From: Formosa sp030427735
GTDB taxonomy: Bacteria; Bacteroidota; Bacteroidia; Flavobacteriales; Flavobacteriaceae
Length of the DNA stretch: 64,000 nt
Reading direction: 5' to 3'
Assembly (NCBI RefSeq): GCF_051200825.1
Contig: NZ_CP195158.1
Coordinates: forward strand, 992,001 to 1,056,000
Below the pieces are notes generated by a model. That model was not told the DNA's origin, searched no databases, and saw only the letters and a program-made list of their open reading frames with translations. The stretch's first letter is position 1, and every line of letters begins with the position of its first letter. A program made the translations under genes and the position numbers. Shown here one piece after another: positions 24,669 through 33,824 of this stretch.

Positions 24669-27440
24669 TTAACGTCTTAGGGTAAAATGTGTTTTAAAGT
24701 TACGACCATCAGCCAAGGTTGCAGTAAACCAATAATCGTCTTCGGGTAAATTTTGTCCGTTAAATGTGCCATCCCAACTAGAATCGTTTAATGTGATTTG
24801 TTTTAATAGTTTACCATAACGATTAAAAATGTACACATTGGAACTTGCCATAAACACCTCGGAGGCGCCTTCTATTTTAAAAGTGTCGTTATAGCCATCG
24901 TTGTTAGGGGTAAAGAATTTAGTAAACCCTACAACGTAAACTACTGTTTCGGCAATGCCACAATCGTTTTTTATATCTTTTACACGCGCCGTATAGATAC
25001 CTGGTTGTACATTATTAAAAACCGGGTTGCTTTGGTAGTCGCGATAGAGTGTGTGGTTGGTTTGCTCTTGGTTAGTTGTATATAAGGCATATTCGTAAAT
25101 ACCTAGTCCGCTTGCCGAAATGCTTACAGTATTTAGGTCGCTAGCGTAAGATACTTTTGCGTTGTCTATAACTGCTATTCCAGATTCTTCGGTAGTAAAT
25201 GTGTTTAAGGTTACACAGTTACTCGTGTTGTTTATAATGGCTACGGAATAGGTTCCTGTTTGGTTAACCGTTAAAGTGGCGTCTGTCGCGTCTGGAATTA
25301 TTTGCTGTTCGTTATACCACTGAAATGAATAAGCAGACACATCTCCATTCGAAATATCTGCATGTAAAGCAACGTTGGCATCGGTACAAAAATAAGCGGT
25401 ATCAAAGGTTTCGGGGGCGTCTGTTACTGTTAGGTTAAAGGTTTGATCTGTATAGCATCCCGTTTTATCGTTTGTGGCTCTTACGTATATAACTTGATTG
25501 TTGTTACTGTTTATGTAGTGTTGCGGATTCTCAATACTATTAGCTGATGCTGTACCTTCTGGATTGGTCTCGTAAAATGCAATGGAAGCATCTGTTGAAG
25601 TGATACTTTCTTCCAGATTAAAAACAGAAATACCATCGTTATAAGGCATAGAGACATCGCAACGATTTAAATCTTGAACCGTTAAGGTTGGTGTCGGGAT
25701 TAGTGTTATATTAAAAGATGTGGTGGCAAAGCAATTGGTGTTATTATTATTTTCGACTCTGGCAAAAATAGCTTTGTTGCTAGTTGTTGTGTTGTAAGCA
25801 TTGGACGCACTAATTTTGTTTGTATTTGCCAAAGCATCTGGTTCTGTTTCGAAATAACTTACTGTAAAATCACTAGGGTTTTGGGCGCCTAAAATTTCAG
25901 CATTTTTAATACTTAAATCTATGGTTTCTGTTCCATCGTTATCCCAATCGCAAATATTAGTAATGTCTGAAGTCGAATGGGCTATCGGGATGTCGTAATA
26001 ACTCACATACGCTTCACCTTCTTTAATATCGCAAAAGGTACCGCTTACAGGTGTGATAATAACTTTGTAATATCCTGGTTTTGTAACGTCCATCTCCCAA
26101 TCGTTTAAAGTCGGGCTAATTGTGTTTCCATTTAAAGTCCACTCATAGGTGGCATCTGGAATTTCTTCTGAAGTTAGAGTGTATGTGTCTCCCGTACAGA
26201 GTGCTAAATTATTGGTTTCAACACCGTCGCTGGCATGAATGATATCTATTTTTTGATTGAAGAATGATTGAATAAATGGGGGTAAGCCTTGTGTAGAATT
26301 TTTTCCGCCTAAATCTATTGCATTGTGTCTGTATTGTGCGGCAGTTCCTTTAGCATTTGGGTTTTGTATAACGCCTAAATAAGGTAAACCACGTTCGTAG
26401 GTTGCAGACAGGGCTCGATATATTTTTCCGTCAGGACCCAATTGTAAAGCGCCTCTAAATAGGTTCCTGTCGTCTAATACAACTTGGGAGTCCGATATGT
26501 CTAAAGCTTTTAAATCGTATTGAATTAAAGCCGAACGGTGTCTGGTTTCATTATTAGCATCGTTGCCATTGTAATCGTTAGAGGCATGAATGTATAAATA
26601 GCGATTGTTAGACGAGAATTCTACGCCATAAGGTCTGTTACTTGTAGATGTAGAAATGGTAAGCTCTTGTTGATTAGAAACTTTACCCGTATCGGCATCG
26701 AAATCGTATATTAATAAACCGCCGTCCATATTGGCACTCACCATTTTTGTGCCGTCTGGAGATAATTTTAAAGCTCCGCGCGGATCTGTAAACGATGTGG
26801 CGAAGTTAGAAACAACTGGAGTGTGGTTGATATTGGTATCGTTAATTTCGTAAGCATAGAAAGTGTTTAATGCTGATTGGTTATCTTGGCCGTTGTACGT
26901 AGATAACGTGATTACCCATATAGATTGCGTATGGCAGTCTTTAACAACTGCACTTATTTTTTCGGAGCTGTAATCTAAGAGTTTTGTGTTTTTTTCTATT
27001 ACTTTTCCTAAGCCTGAATTTTCAGATAAATCTACTATGGAATACCGAAAGCCACCATTAAAAGACACACCATTAATGGGCACTCCAGAACCAACTGTAA
27101 AAATATAATATATATCGCTGGAGTTTGGTTTAGGGACAACTATAGCCGATTGAGTACTAGACGGATTACCGTACAGGTTACTACCGTTATCCATAAGGCC
27201 GTGGTCTTTATTGTAAACGGTTAACCCATCAGTGTAAAATAATAAGTTACCTTGTTCGTCAGAAATCGAAGAAGCTCCTTCTTTAGTGTTTAAGCGTCCG
27301 TTTGTGAGTGCAGAAACTGCACCAGTGTTAGAGTTGAATTGTATACCTGCATTTTCGCCAAAATACCAATTGGCAGCTTCAAATTGTGCAAAAATTACAC
27401 CATGAAACAAGGCTACAATAGCTGTTAATATGTATTTCAT
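24669..27440 (-). CDS. T9SS type B protein with N-terminal beta-propeller
   Basis: An exported protein of 923 residues with a signal peptide (MKYILTAIVALFHGVIFAQ). Residues of about 20-400 look like a WD/SMP-30-like beta-propeller: ANWYFGENAGIQF, LLFYTDGLTVYN, LKLSPDGTKM, GVEFSSNNRYLYI, LQLGPDGKIY. PKD/Ig-like and FYETxPxA repeats follow, and then the type B sorting domain (FTKFFTPNNDGYNDTF, YIFNRYGKLL, FKTHFTLRR). The C-terminal 200 residues are strongly similar to those of the next gene, so the pair arose by duplication. The ligand is unknown. The propeller start resembles many flavobacterial proteins of the same length. Confidence 0.9.
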   Translation of the reverse strand: MKYILTAIVALFHGVIFAQFEAANWYFGENAGIQFNSNTGAVSALTNGRLNTKEGASSISDEQGNLLFYTDGLTVYNKDHGLMDNGSNLYGNPSSTQSAIVVPKPNSSDIYYIFTVGSGVPINGVSFNGGFRYSIVDLSENSGLGKVIEKNTKLLDYSSEKISAVVKDCHTQSIWVITLSTYNGQDNQSALNTFYAYEINDTNINHTPVVSNFATSFTDPRGALKLSPDGTKMVSANMDGGLLIYDFDADTGKVSNQQELTISTSTSNRPYGVEFSSNNRYLYIHASNDYNGNDANNETRHRSALIQYDLKALDISDSQVVLDDRNLFRGALQLGPDGKIYRALSATYERGLPYLGVIQNPNAKGTAAQYRHNAIDLGGKNSTQGLPPFIQSFFNQKIDIIHASDGVETNNLALCTGDTYTLTSEEIPDATYEWTLNGNTISPTLNDWEMDVTKPGYYKVIITPVSGTFCDIKEGEAYVSYYDIPIAHSTSDITNICDWDNDGTETIDLSIKNAEILGAQNPSDFTVSYFETEPDALANTNKISASNAYNTTTSNKAIFARVENNNNTNCFATTSFNITLIPTPTLTVQDLNRCDVSMPYNDGISVFNLEESITSTDASIAFYETNPEGTASANSIENPQHYINSNNNQVIYVRATNDKTGCYTDQTFNLTVTDAPETFDTAYFCTDANVALHADISNGDVSAYSFQWYNEQQIIPDATDATLTVNQTGTYSVAIINNTSNCVTLNTFTTEESGIAVIDNAKVSYASDLNTVSISASGLGIYEYALYTTNQEQTNHTLYRDYQSNPVFNNVQPGIYTARVKDIKNDCGIAETVVYVVGFTKFFTPNNDGYNDTFKIEGASEVFMASSNVYIFNRYGKLLKQITLNDSSWDGTFNGQNLPEDDYWFTATLADGRNFKTHFTLRR

Positions 27441-27477
27441 GAATTAGGGAGAACTAAGCTATTAGTGCCCTAATATA

Positions 27478-28302
27478 TTATAAATCTCTTTTCTTTAATA
27501 ATTTATAGGCTAAAAACACAAAAATAGCAGTCCAAATAACCACAATACAAACATCTAAGCCATGTACCGCGTAATCGTACATCATTTCAGTCTTTTCTGG
27601 AAATTTGGTAATCATAACACGCTGAAACGGCTGTTTAATTAAATTATACATGGATTTTAGTGGGAAGAAACGCTGGATTTTTTCAGCAATATCGGTATTC
27701 ATTTGCCAAGCCATAACGCCAAACAAAATCCATTCTAAAATAAAGAGTACAAAAAGAGCTCCTAATGCAAAAGCAGAGCGTTTTACCAGCATAGCTAAGA
27801 ATAAACACAGGCTAAAAAAGCCCACCAACTTTACAAAATAGGCTAATAAAAAACTGGTTTCCCGAAAAATAATTTGAAGCTCGGTGTAACTAGAATAGTA
27901 CAACCCAATGCAGAATGTCGCAATGCCAATTAAAACGGTGGCAATAAGCGAGAAAAAGACTATGGTGTAAAATTTAGAGAGTATAAATTCCTTTTTACTA
28001 AGGCCGTCTATTAAGTTCTGTTTAATGGTTTTATTACTGTACTCGTTGCCAATCATGCTCACTACAACTATGGCAAAAAAGAATTTAAACTGAGATGCAA
28101 AAAAAGTGGTAATGTGCCAAATTATAGGAAAGTTAAAAATACCTAATTCGCCCAATTCCAACGTAAATAAACCAAAGAAATTTATTTTTATAGACGATAA
28201 GATAAGTACCGTAAAAGGTAAAATGAAGGATATGAAAATAAGAATTTTACTGGCGCGATTTAGTAAAAGTTTTTGTAATTCTAAATTTAAAAGTCGTAGC
28301 AT
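27478..28302 (-). CDS. ABC-2 type transporter permease
   Basis: A membrane protein of 274 residues with six predicted helices (about 19-42, 64-84, 115-138, 155-175, 180-202, 247-268) and no large external domain, which is the ABC-2 permease plan. The first residues (LNLELQKLLLNRASKIL) form the cytoplasmic coupling helix. It is the second gene of a pair: the ATPase gene ends 18 bases upstream of its ATG. Similarity to lantibiotic-immunity or bacitracin-type exporters is possible, but the substrate is not known. Confidence 0.87.
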   Translation of the reverse strand: MLRLLNLELQKLLLNRASKILIFISFILPFTVLILSSIKINFFGLFTLELGELGIFNFPIIWHITTFFASQFKFFFAIVVVSMIGNEYSNKTIKQNLIDGLSKKEFILSKFYTIVFFSLIATVLIGIATFCIGLYYSSYTELQIIFRETSFLLAYFVKLVGFFSLCLFLAMLVKRSAFALGALFVLFILEWILFGVMAWQMNTDIAEKIQRFFPLKSMYNLIKQPFQRVMITKFPEKTEMMYDYAVHGLDVCIVVIWTAIFVFLAYKLLKKRDL

Positions 28303-28320
28303 AACAATGGATTTTGTGGC

Positions 28321-29217
28321 TTAATTGTGGTCTGTTAGTTGTAAAAATTGTTCTTCTAAACTTTGTTTGCGTTTTACCAAATGCGATAATACAATGCCTT
28401 TCTGGAACATTAATGTGTTAAATTCCGAAGCTTCCATAGGTTCGTTAAGCAATACTTTTATAAGTTGTTGGTCTTGCGTAATAGAGCCAAATGCCGAATG
28501 ATTTTCTAAAAACTGAATTAAAGTGTTGTTATTTTCGCACTTAAGCTCTAAAAAACCATGACTGGCAACCATTTCGTCTACGCGACCAGAATATAATTTT
28601 ACACCTTTTCTTAGTACCACCACATGCGAGCATACTTTTTCAACCTCGTCTAGCAAATGCGAAGCCAATAAAATGGTAGTACCGGTTTTTGCAATTTGTT
28701 TTATAATTTCCCTAATTTGGTGAATCCCTTGCGGGTCTAAGCCATTGGTGGGCTCGTCTAGTATTAAAATTTCTGGATCGTTAAGTAGGGCAGAGGCTAT
28801 AGCAAGGCGTTGCTTCATGCCTAGCGAATAGGTTGCAAATTTGCTGTGTTTTCTGTCTAGCAGTCCAACAATGTTTAATTTTTCATCTATTTTACTAAAA
28901 TCAATCTCTTTTATTTTACAGACTAATTTTAAGTTCTGATAAGCGGTCATGTACGGATAAAAATTAGGTCGCTCTATAATAGCACCTACTTTTTTTAGGG
29001 CATCATGTGTAGTTGTTGTGCCGTCAAACCAGCTAAAGGTTCCAGAGGTTTTATTTACAACATTTAAAACGATACCGAGAGTGGTAGACTTACCACTGCC
29101 GTTAGGGCCTAAAATGCCGTAAACATTTCCTTTATTTATAGTGAACGATAAATCGTTTACCGCAGTTAACGATCCAAATGTTTTGGTGAGATTATTGATG
29201 GTTAAAATAGATTCCAA
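28321..29217 (-). CDS. ABC transporter ATP-binding protein
   Basis: The ATPase subunit of the exporter made with the following permease. It has Walker A GPNGSGKS at about 37-44, the signature motif YSLGMKQR, Walker B ILILDEPTNGLDPQG and an H-loop LLASHLLDEVEKVC. The domain after residue 215 is short and resembles that of BcrA-like immunity ATPases. It is divergent from the kinase-like gene at 29314 and shares its 96-base spacer. No regulator is adjacent. It is not closely related to the NatA-like gene at 1941. Confidence 0.92.
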   Translation of the reverse strand: MESILTINNLTKTFGSLTAVNDLSFTINKGNVYGILGPNGSGKSTTLGIVLNVVNKTSGTFSWFDGTTTTHDALKKVGAIIERPNFYPYMTAYQNLKLVCKIKEIDFSKIDEKLNIVGLLDRKHSKFATYSLGMKQRLAIASALLNDPEILILDEPTNGLDPQGIHQIREIIKQIAKTGTTILLASHLLDEVEKVCSHVVVLRKGVKLYSGRVDEMVASHGFLELKCENNNTLIQFLENHSAFGSITQDQQLIKVLLNEPMEASEFNTLMFQKGIVLSHLVKRKQSLEEQFLQLTDHN

Positions 29218-29262
29218 ATTGGCATGTTTTTGGTTATGTTAGTACGACGACTCTTGGTTAAA

Positions 29263-29297
29263 TTTGTTACAAGCTAATAAATAAAAGCGTAAATTTG
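29263..29297 (+). promoter_or_regulatory. Promoter of the kinase-like gene (TTTG, TAAATTTG)
   Basis: TTTG (29263-29266) and TAAATTTG (29290-29297) are separated by 23 bases, close to the Bacteroidetes consensus, and the -7 box ends 16 bases before the ATG. Confidence 0.55.
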
Positions 29298-29313
29298 AGA
29301 GAATATTATAATT

Positions 29314-30375
29314 ATGGACGATTTAAAAATTTCGAAAAAGAAACCTTCTTACCCAATTACGCCTAAACTGAACAAGTATTTGTCTGAATATAATAGGAAT
29401 TTTAGATTACCGATTTTTTACGACGATTTGTTGCGTTTTCAAGGGTCTATAGTCGTATACGATAAAAATGATGAAGATACCCTTTGGTTACGCGTGTATT
29501 ACAACGATTTTGAGCGCGAAGAAATTGAGTTAAGTTTAAAACGGGTGTATTCCAATTTGGTGTCAGATGGTAACGAAACCATTTTTAAATATTTAAGTGT
29601 AGATTGTATAGACTTTTGCACTTTCGGCAACTCGAAACCTTTCCGAATTAAAGTCAGAAATACCTTAAACGATAATTACACCTATTTTTATGTAAAAAAG
29701 GCCGATGCTTCGCGAATTTATGGTTTGGAACTCGAACATATGCTCTCGCCAAACAGCCTTAACTTTTTGGTGTATAAAGATACATTGATTGAGGAGCATA
29801 TTGCAGGTATACCAGGCGATGAGTTTATTAAAAATATGTTGCCCAATTGTTTGCCTTCAGAAAAATCGCAAATAGCTAAAGAGTTTGTGAAATTTAACGA
29901 ACGTTGTATGATTCGGCTTTTAGGCGATATGCGTTCTTATAATTATGTAGTTGTACCTACCCACGATTTCGATCATGTAGTGTATAAAGTACGCGCTATA
30001 GATTTCGATCAGCAATGCTACGAAGGCAAGTTTAATATTTACCGCCCACAGTTTTTTAAGGAAAATTATACCATGGTGCAATTGGTTAAAGAAAAAATAA
30101 CCAAGGCTTCTATAGACCAGTATAAAATTGAAGAACGTTCCATTATTGCCAAACGCGCTATTAGTTACCAAAAGCGTTTAGGGAAATTAATAGAATGTAT
30201 GACCCATGAAACCCTTTCTACTCAAGAAAATATTGCACAATTATCTGCTAGTATTTACGATTATACTTTAGATAAGAATATACGGCACAGTACCAGTATG
30301 GGCGAAATTTTAAAGTTTGCCTTAGATTTTGTGAAACGAAATTACGAGGATGTTAATATGAAAAACTTCAGTTAG
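29314..30375 (+). CDS. Conserved protein of unknown function with kinase-like motifs
   Basis: I do not recognise the family. The 353-residue cytoplasmic protein has features of an aminoglycoside-phosphotransferase or protein-kinase fold. There is a candidate N-lobe lysine in YFYVKKAD (128-129), a helix with Glu139/141, a hinge-like EEHIAGIPGDEF (160-171), a catalytic-loop-like D205-M-R-S-Y-N210 (Asp with Asn five residues later) and I-D-F-D (229-232) in the place of the metal-binding DFG/DFD. The N-terminal 100 residues and the C-terminal 100 residues match nothing I know. It overlaps its convergent neighbour by four bases. The kinase reading is an inference from spacing of motifs, not a family match. 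Confidence 0.6.
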   Translation: MDDLKISKKKPSYPITPKLNKYLSEYNRNFRLPIFYDDLLRFQGSIVVYDKNDEDTLWLRVYYNDFEREEIELSLKRVYSNLVSDGNETIFKYLSVDCIDFCTFGNSKPFRIKVRNTLNDNYTYFYVKKADASRIYGLELEHMLSPNSLNFLVYKDTLIEEHIAGIPGDEFIKNMLPNCLPSEKSQIAKEFVKFNERCMIRLLGDMRSYNYVVVPTHDFDHVVYKVRAIDFDQQCYEGKFNIYRPQFFKENYTMVQLVKEKITKASIDQYKIEERSIIAKRAISYQKRLGKLIECMTHETLSTQENIAQLSASIYDYTLDKNIRHSTSMGEILKFALDFVKRNYEDVNMKNFS

Positions 30376-30890
30376 TTCCAGTTTTCATCAAAATCCAGAC
30401 TTTCGTAATCGTCGTAGTCTAAATCGTCGTCAAAGTCGTTAAAATCATTAAAAGCATCGTCGGCTTCAAAAGATTTTTCTGGAGCTTGTTCAGGAATTTG
30501 TCCGTGAACAAACATTAAATTCGGGTAGTCTACACCTTCTGATGCTTCAACAATTTCGGCCAATTCAACAAAAAAGGTCCACATGTTAAAGAAATCGTAT
30601 ACGTAAATTAATTTGGTTTGCTCTTCGTTTAAAATACTATCGAGTGTCGTTTCGTTCATTAAACTCACATCGTCTTGGCCGTCGCTTAAATCGAAAAGAG
30701 AAAACTCTTCGCCTTGATTCCATTCGTCGTCGCTTCTGTAAAACGAAGCCATTTCAGCACCATCAAACCCAAAAGATTGGGTTATAATGTTATGAAGATC
30801 TTCTAAAGTATCGGTATGTCTTATTTCTAAATCTCGAAATACATCGTCTTCGGTGTCGTTATCTAAAATAACTCTAAATCTGTAAATCAT
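30372..30890 (-). CDS. Plasmid pRiA4b ORF-3 / IS1096 passenger (TnpR) family protein
   Basis: The start (MIYRFRVILDNDTEDDVFRDLEIRHTDTLEDLHNIITQSFGFDGAEMASFYRSDDEW) is the signature of the PRiA4_ORF3 fold, first named on a plasmid and on IS1096 but widespread as a chromosomal gene of unknown function. The protein (172 aa) ends in a very acidic tail with many Asp. No transposase or insertion-sequence ends are found here, so there is no sign that it is mobile. The gene is the last one before the convergent unknown gene, with a four-base overlap. Confidence 0.82.
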   Translation of the reverse strand: MIYRFRVILDNDTEDDVFRDLEIRHTDTLEDLHNIITQSFGFDGAEMASFYRSDDEWNQGEEFSLFDLSDGQDDVSLMNETTLDSILNEEQTKLIYVYDFFNMWTFFVELAEIVEASEGVDYPNLMFVHGQIPEQAPEKSFEADDAFNDFNDFDDDLDYDDYESLDFDENWN

Positions 30891-30926
30891 GCTGAAAATT
30901 TAAGTGGCAAATATACTATTTTATAC

Positions 30927-31943
30927 TTATTTACTGAAGCGATGTAAAGTAAATGTCATGGCGGTTAACAAGAAAAAAGCGCCTATTTGGTGAAGTATTC
31001 CAAGCCAGATCGGGACGTACAATAAAATGGTAAAAACACCTAATAAAAATTGTATGCCAACCAGAATAACCAGCGAATTAATTCCTTTTTGTTGGTTTGG
31101 TGTTAACTTAAATTGGCGGGATTTATAGTAAATGTATAGTATTAGTGCTACAACTACATAAGCAAATGTTCTGTGTATAAATTGAATGCCACTAGGGTTT
31201 TCTATCCAATTTTTATAAAAAGGCTCTACAATATAAGCCGATTCGTGAATAAATTTACCTTCATTCATTAAAGGCCAATGGTTGTGTAGCAAACCAGCTT
31301 TTAACCCAGCAACAAAGGCTCCGTAAATTATTTGAAAAACTAGAGCGATGTAGCCAACAGTTATAAGATTCCTCATCGTGGTATTGGCTGGTTTTGTGTT
31401 GGGGTAAATTAAATCTAAAGCCACCCAAAGGGTTGCGGCAAAGGTTAAAAATGCTGTGGTTAAATGTGCGGCTAGGCGATAGTGGCTTACATCGGGCATC
31501 TCTACTAATCCGCTTTTTACCATATACCAGCCTAAAAATCCCTGAAAAGCACCAAGCGCCATAAGAATTAAGCTCTTTTTTATAGTTGATTTTGTAAGTT
31601 GTTTGGTGATTAAAAAATATACAAAAGGAAAAAAGAATACCAAACCTATAACTCGGCCTATTAAACGGTGAAGCCATTCCCAAAAATAAATACTTTTAAA
31701 ATCGCTTAATGTAAAATGCGAATTGTAATGTTTAAATTCTGGGTGTTGTTGGTATAATTGGAAGGCCTCTTGCCATTCGGTGTCGTTTAAAGGCGGGATG
31801 GTGCCTGTAATAAGTTTGTAATTAGAGATCGATAAACCAGAATCTGTAAGTCGTGTAATACCACCAACAATTACCATTATAAATATTAAAAAGCATCCGG
31901 TAAGCAGCCAGTAGATTACTTTTTTATTGTCTTTTGTTTTCAT
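30927..31943 (-). CDS. Heme A synthase (COX15/CtaA family)
   Basis: This membrane enzyme oxidises the C8 methyl of heme O to the formyl of heme A, the cofactor of cytochrome aa3 oxidases. It has eight predicted helices. The N-terminal half carries GGITRLTDSGLSI and EWLHRLIGRVIGL, and the C-terminal half HRTFAYVV and LHQIGAFFLL, which supply the paired heme-binding histidines. Length (338 aa) matches the COX15 group. It is transcribed from the same strand as the CCA-type gene upstream (10-base gap), possibly in one transcript. No ctaB or oxidase genes are near. Confidence 0.93.
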   Translation of the reverse strand: MKTKDNKKVIYWLLTGCFLIFIMVIVGGITRLTDSGLSISNYKLITGTIPPLNDTEWQEAFQLYQQHPEFKHYNSHFTLSDFKSIYFWEWLHRLIGRVIGLVFFFPFVYFLITKQLTKSTIKKSLILMALGAFQGFLGWYMVKSGLVEMPDVSHYRLAAHLTTAFLTFAATLWVALDLIYPNTKPANTTMRNLITVGYIALVFQIIYGAFVAGLKAGLLHNHWPLMNEGKFIHESAYIVEPFYKNWIENPSGIQFIHRTFAYVVVALILYIYYKSRQFKLTPNQQKGINSLVILVGIQFLLGVFTILLYVPIWLGILHQIGAFFLLTAMTFTLHRFSK

Positions 31944-31953
31944 TGTTCTATAA

Positions 31954-33378
31954 TTACGTGCGCGGACTAACAGATAACCCTAATCGCTCACCTTCTTTAA
32001 GCATTAGTGCGTGAGCAGCTTCAAATTCATTTGGAATTTCGCCTTCAAGAATGGCTTCTTTAATGCGTTCTTTAATAATACCTATCGCTTTGGAAGGTTT
32101 TAAATTAAAGGTTTGCATAATTTCTTCGCCAGAAATTGGGGGTTGAAAGTTACGTATATGGTCGCGTTCTTCCACTTCAACAATTTTATCGCGTACAATT
32201 TTAAAATTGTTATGGTATTTTTTAAATTTTTTAGGATTTTTAGTGGTGATGTCTGCTTCGCACAAAGTCATAAGGTCTTCTACCGCATCTCCCGCATCGA
32301 ATACCAAACGTCTTACGGCCGAATCGGTTACGATATCTTGTGCCAGAACTATGGGGCGAGAACTCATTAATACCATTTTCTGAACAAATTTCATCTTGTC
32401 GTTTAATGGCATTTTTAAGCGTTTAAACAAGTGATAGGTCATTTTAGAGCCTTCAAACTCATGCCCATGAAACGTCCATCCTATTTTTTTGTTGAATTTT
32501 TTTGTAGGCGCTTTACCAATATCATGAAGTAGTGCTGCCCAGCGTAACCATAAATTGTTCGTGTTTTTTGCAATATTATCGACCACCTCTAGTGTGTGAT
32601 AAAAATTGTCTTTGTGGCGTTGCCCTTCAACTTCGTCTATGCCTTTTAATGCTGTTAATTCAGGCAGAATAATGTCTAACAAGCCAGTTTGCTCCAACAG
32701 TAAAAAACCAATAGACGGCGTGTCGCTTTCCAAAATTTTATTGAGTTCTACGACAATGCGTTCTTTGGTAATTATGGTAATGCGTTTGTTGTTTCTGGCG
32801 ATGGCTTGTAGCGACTCGCTTTCTATGTTAAAGTTAAGCTGTGTGGCAAATCTAATAGCACGCATCATACGTAACGGATCGTCGCTATACGTAATGTCTG
32901 GATTTAATGGCGTACGAATAATTTTGTTTTCTAAATCTGTAATTCCATTAAACGGATCTAGTAAATCGCCAAAAGCGTTTTCATTTAAATTAAGAGCCAA
33001 TGCGTTTATGGTAAAGTCGCGGCGGTTTTGGTCGTCTTCCAAAGTGCCGTTTTCGACTACCGGATTACGGCTGTTTTCGTTATACGATTCTTTGCGTGCT
33101 CCAACAAATTCAATTTCTATGTCTTTATAACGAAGCATGGCAGTGCCATAGGTTTTGAATACTTGTACTTTAGGCGATTTTGGTAAGTTTTTGGCCACCT
33201 GTTTGGCTAAGGCAATACCGCTACCTACGGCAACAATATCGATATCTTTGGCAGTACCGCGGTTTAAAATAAAATCGCGAACAAAGCCACCAATAACATA
33301 GCTGTCTATTTGAAGCTCTTTAGCTGCTTGCGAGATAATTTTGAAAATGGGATGTTGTAAGGCGTCTTTGTAATTCAT
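31954..33378 (-). CDS. cca: CCA tRNA nucleotidyltransferase / HD domain protein
   Basis: A class II nucleotidyltransferase that adds or repairs the CCA end of tRNA. The catalytic head has GGFVRDFILNRGTAKDIDIVAVG with the paired Asp of the DxD motif. The RRDFTINALALN, DPLRMMRAIRF and NKRITIITKERIVVEL motifs that read the nucleotides follow. A C-terminal HD phosphohydrolase domain (RWAALLHDIGK) is present, as in many bacterial CCA enzymes. Length (474 aa) is normal for Bacteroidetes. A GxxExxY cassette is inserted between this gene and the Sua5 gene. Both neighbours act on tRNA, which may explain their linkage before the insertion. Confidence 0.92.
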   Translation of the reverse strand: MNYKDALQHPIFKIISQAAKELQIDSYVIGGFVRDFILNRGTAKDIDIVAVGSGIALAKQVAKNLPKSPKVQVFKTYGTAMLRYKDIEIEFVGARKESYNENSRNPVVENGTLEDDQNRRDFTINALALNLNENAFGDLLDPFNGITDLENKIIRTPLNPDITYSDDPLRMMRAIRFATQLNFNIESESLQAIARNNKRITIITKERIVVELNKILESDTPSIGFLLLEQTGLLDIILPELTALKGIDEVEGQRHKDNFYHTLEVVDNIAKNTNNLWLRWAALLHDIGKAPTKKFNKKIGWTFHGHEFEGSKMTYHLFKRLKMPLNDKMKFVQKMVLMSSRPIVLAQDIVTDSAVRRLVFDAGDAVEDLMTLCEADITTKNPKKFKKYHNNFKIVRDKIVEVEERDHIRNFQPPISGEEIMQTFNLKPSKAIGIIKERIKEAILEGEIPNEFEAAHALMLKEGERLGLSVSPRT

Positions 33379-33395
33379 TTTTTAAACATCTTTTT

Positions 33396-33412
33396 GCCAC
33401 GAATGCACAAAT
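33396..33412 (+). repeat. Left inverted repeat of the GxxExxY cassette
   Basis: GCCACGAATGCACAAAT contains two CACRAAT heptamers (CACGAAT, CACAAAT) one base apart. It lies between the CCA gene start and the GxxExxY stop. Its inverted partner is at 33825-33841, and the same repeat occurs at 57623-57681. Confidence 0.75.
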
Positions 33413-33416
33413 GTTA

Positions 33417-33791
33417 TTATAAAACTATTCGTTTATGATCTAGAAAATTTTTATGGAAATTAGCAAGTATAGATAATTTGCAGCTAGATACTTTTAAATA
33501 ATTTAAGCATTGAGCAGTATGTTTATCGTTTAGCGAATCTACCGATTTAATTTCTAAAATAATCTTATCGAAAACAACAAAATCGGCATAAAATCTATGT
33601 TGTAAAACAGTGTCTTTATAATTTACTAAATACTCTTTTTCTCTTAAAAATGGAATGTTTTGTGTTTTAAACTCATATTCAATAGCATCTTTATAAACAA
33701 TTTCGGAAAAACCACTTCCTAAATTATTGTAAACTTCAAATAATACACCAATAATCGTATAGCTTTCGTCTTTGTAAATAATTTTCGACAT
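33417..33791 (-). CDS. GxxExxY family protein (PD-(D/E)xK nuclease-like)
   Basis: A 124-residue protein named for its motif, here G27-F-S-E30-I-V-Y33. It has the core of the PD-(D/E)xK nuclease fold: Asp70 (FYADFVV), then Glu80 and Lys82 (LEIKS). The D-x9-E-x-K spacing suits a nuclease site; Glu30 may complete it. The family is scattered across many phyla, and its function is unknown. The gene sits between inverted repeats of CACRAAT heptamers, at 33396-33412 just past its stop and 33825-33841 about 34 bases before its start. This and the isolated position suggest a small mobile or selfish cassette. Confidence 0.88.
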   Translation of the reverse strand: MSKIIYKDESYTIIGVLFEVYNNLGSGFSEIVYKDAIEYEFKTQNIPFLREKEYLVNYKDTVLQHRFYADFVVFDKIILEIKSVDSLNDKHTAQCLNYLKVSSCKLSILANFHKNFLDHKRIVL

Positions 33792-33824
33792 TTTAATATG
33801 GTTTTTGCTATATCAAATACAATT

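Noticed and set aside
27443..27474. ATTAGGG and CCCTAAT, an inverted repeat between the ABC permease and the T9SS gene
   Set aside because: The loop is 18 bases and no T-run follows, so it is not a convincing terminator.
30372..30890. The IS1096-passenger name of the pRiA4b ORF-3 protein as sign of an insertion sequence
   Set aside because: There is no transposase and there are no terminal repeats; the family is widespread as an ordinary chromosomal gene.
31261..31683. A 140-codon reading frame on the minus strand inside the heme A synthase gene
   Set aside because: It lies in another frame of a clear COX15/CtaA gene and has no recognisable domain.
32606..33130. A 174-codon plus-strand reading frame opposite the CCA gene
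   Set aside because: It is opposite a conserved nucleotidyltransferase and its Ser/Arg-rich product looks like a complementary-strand artefact.
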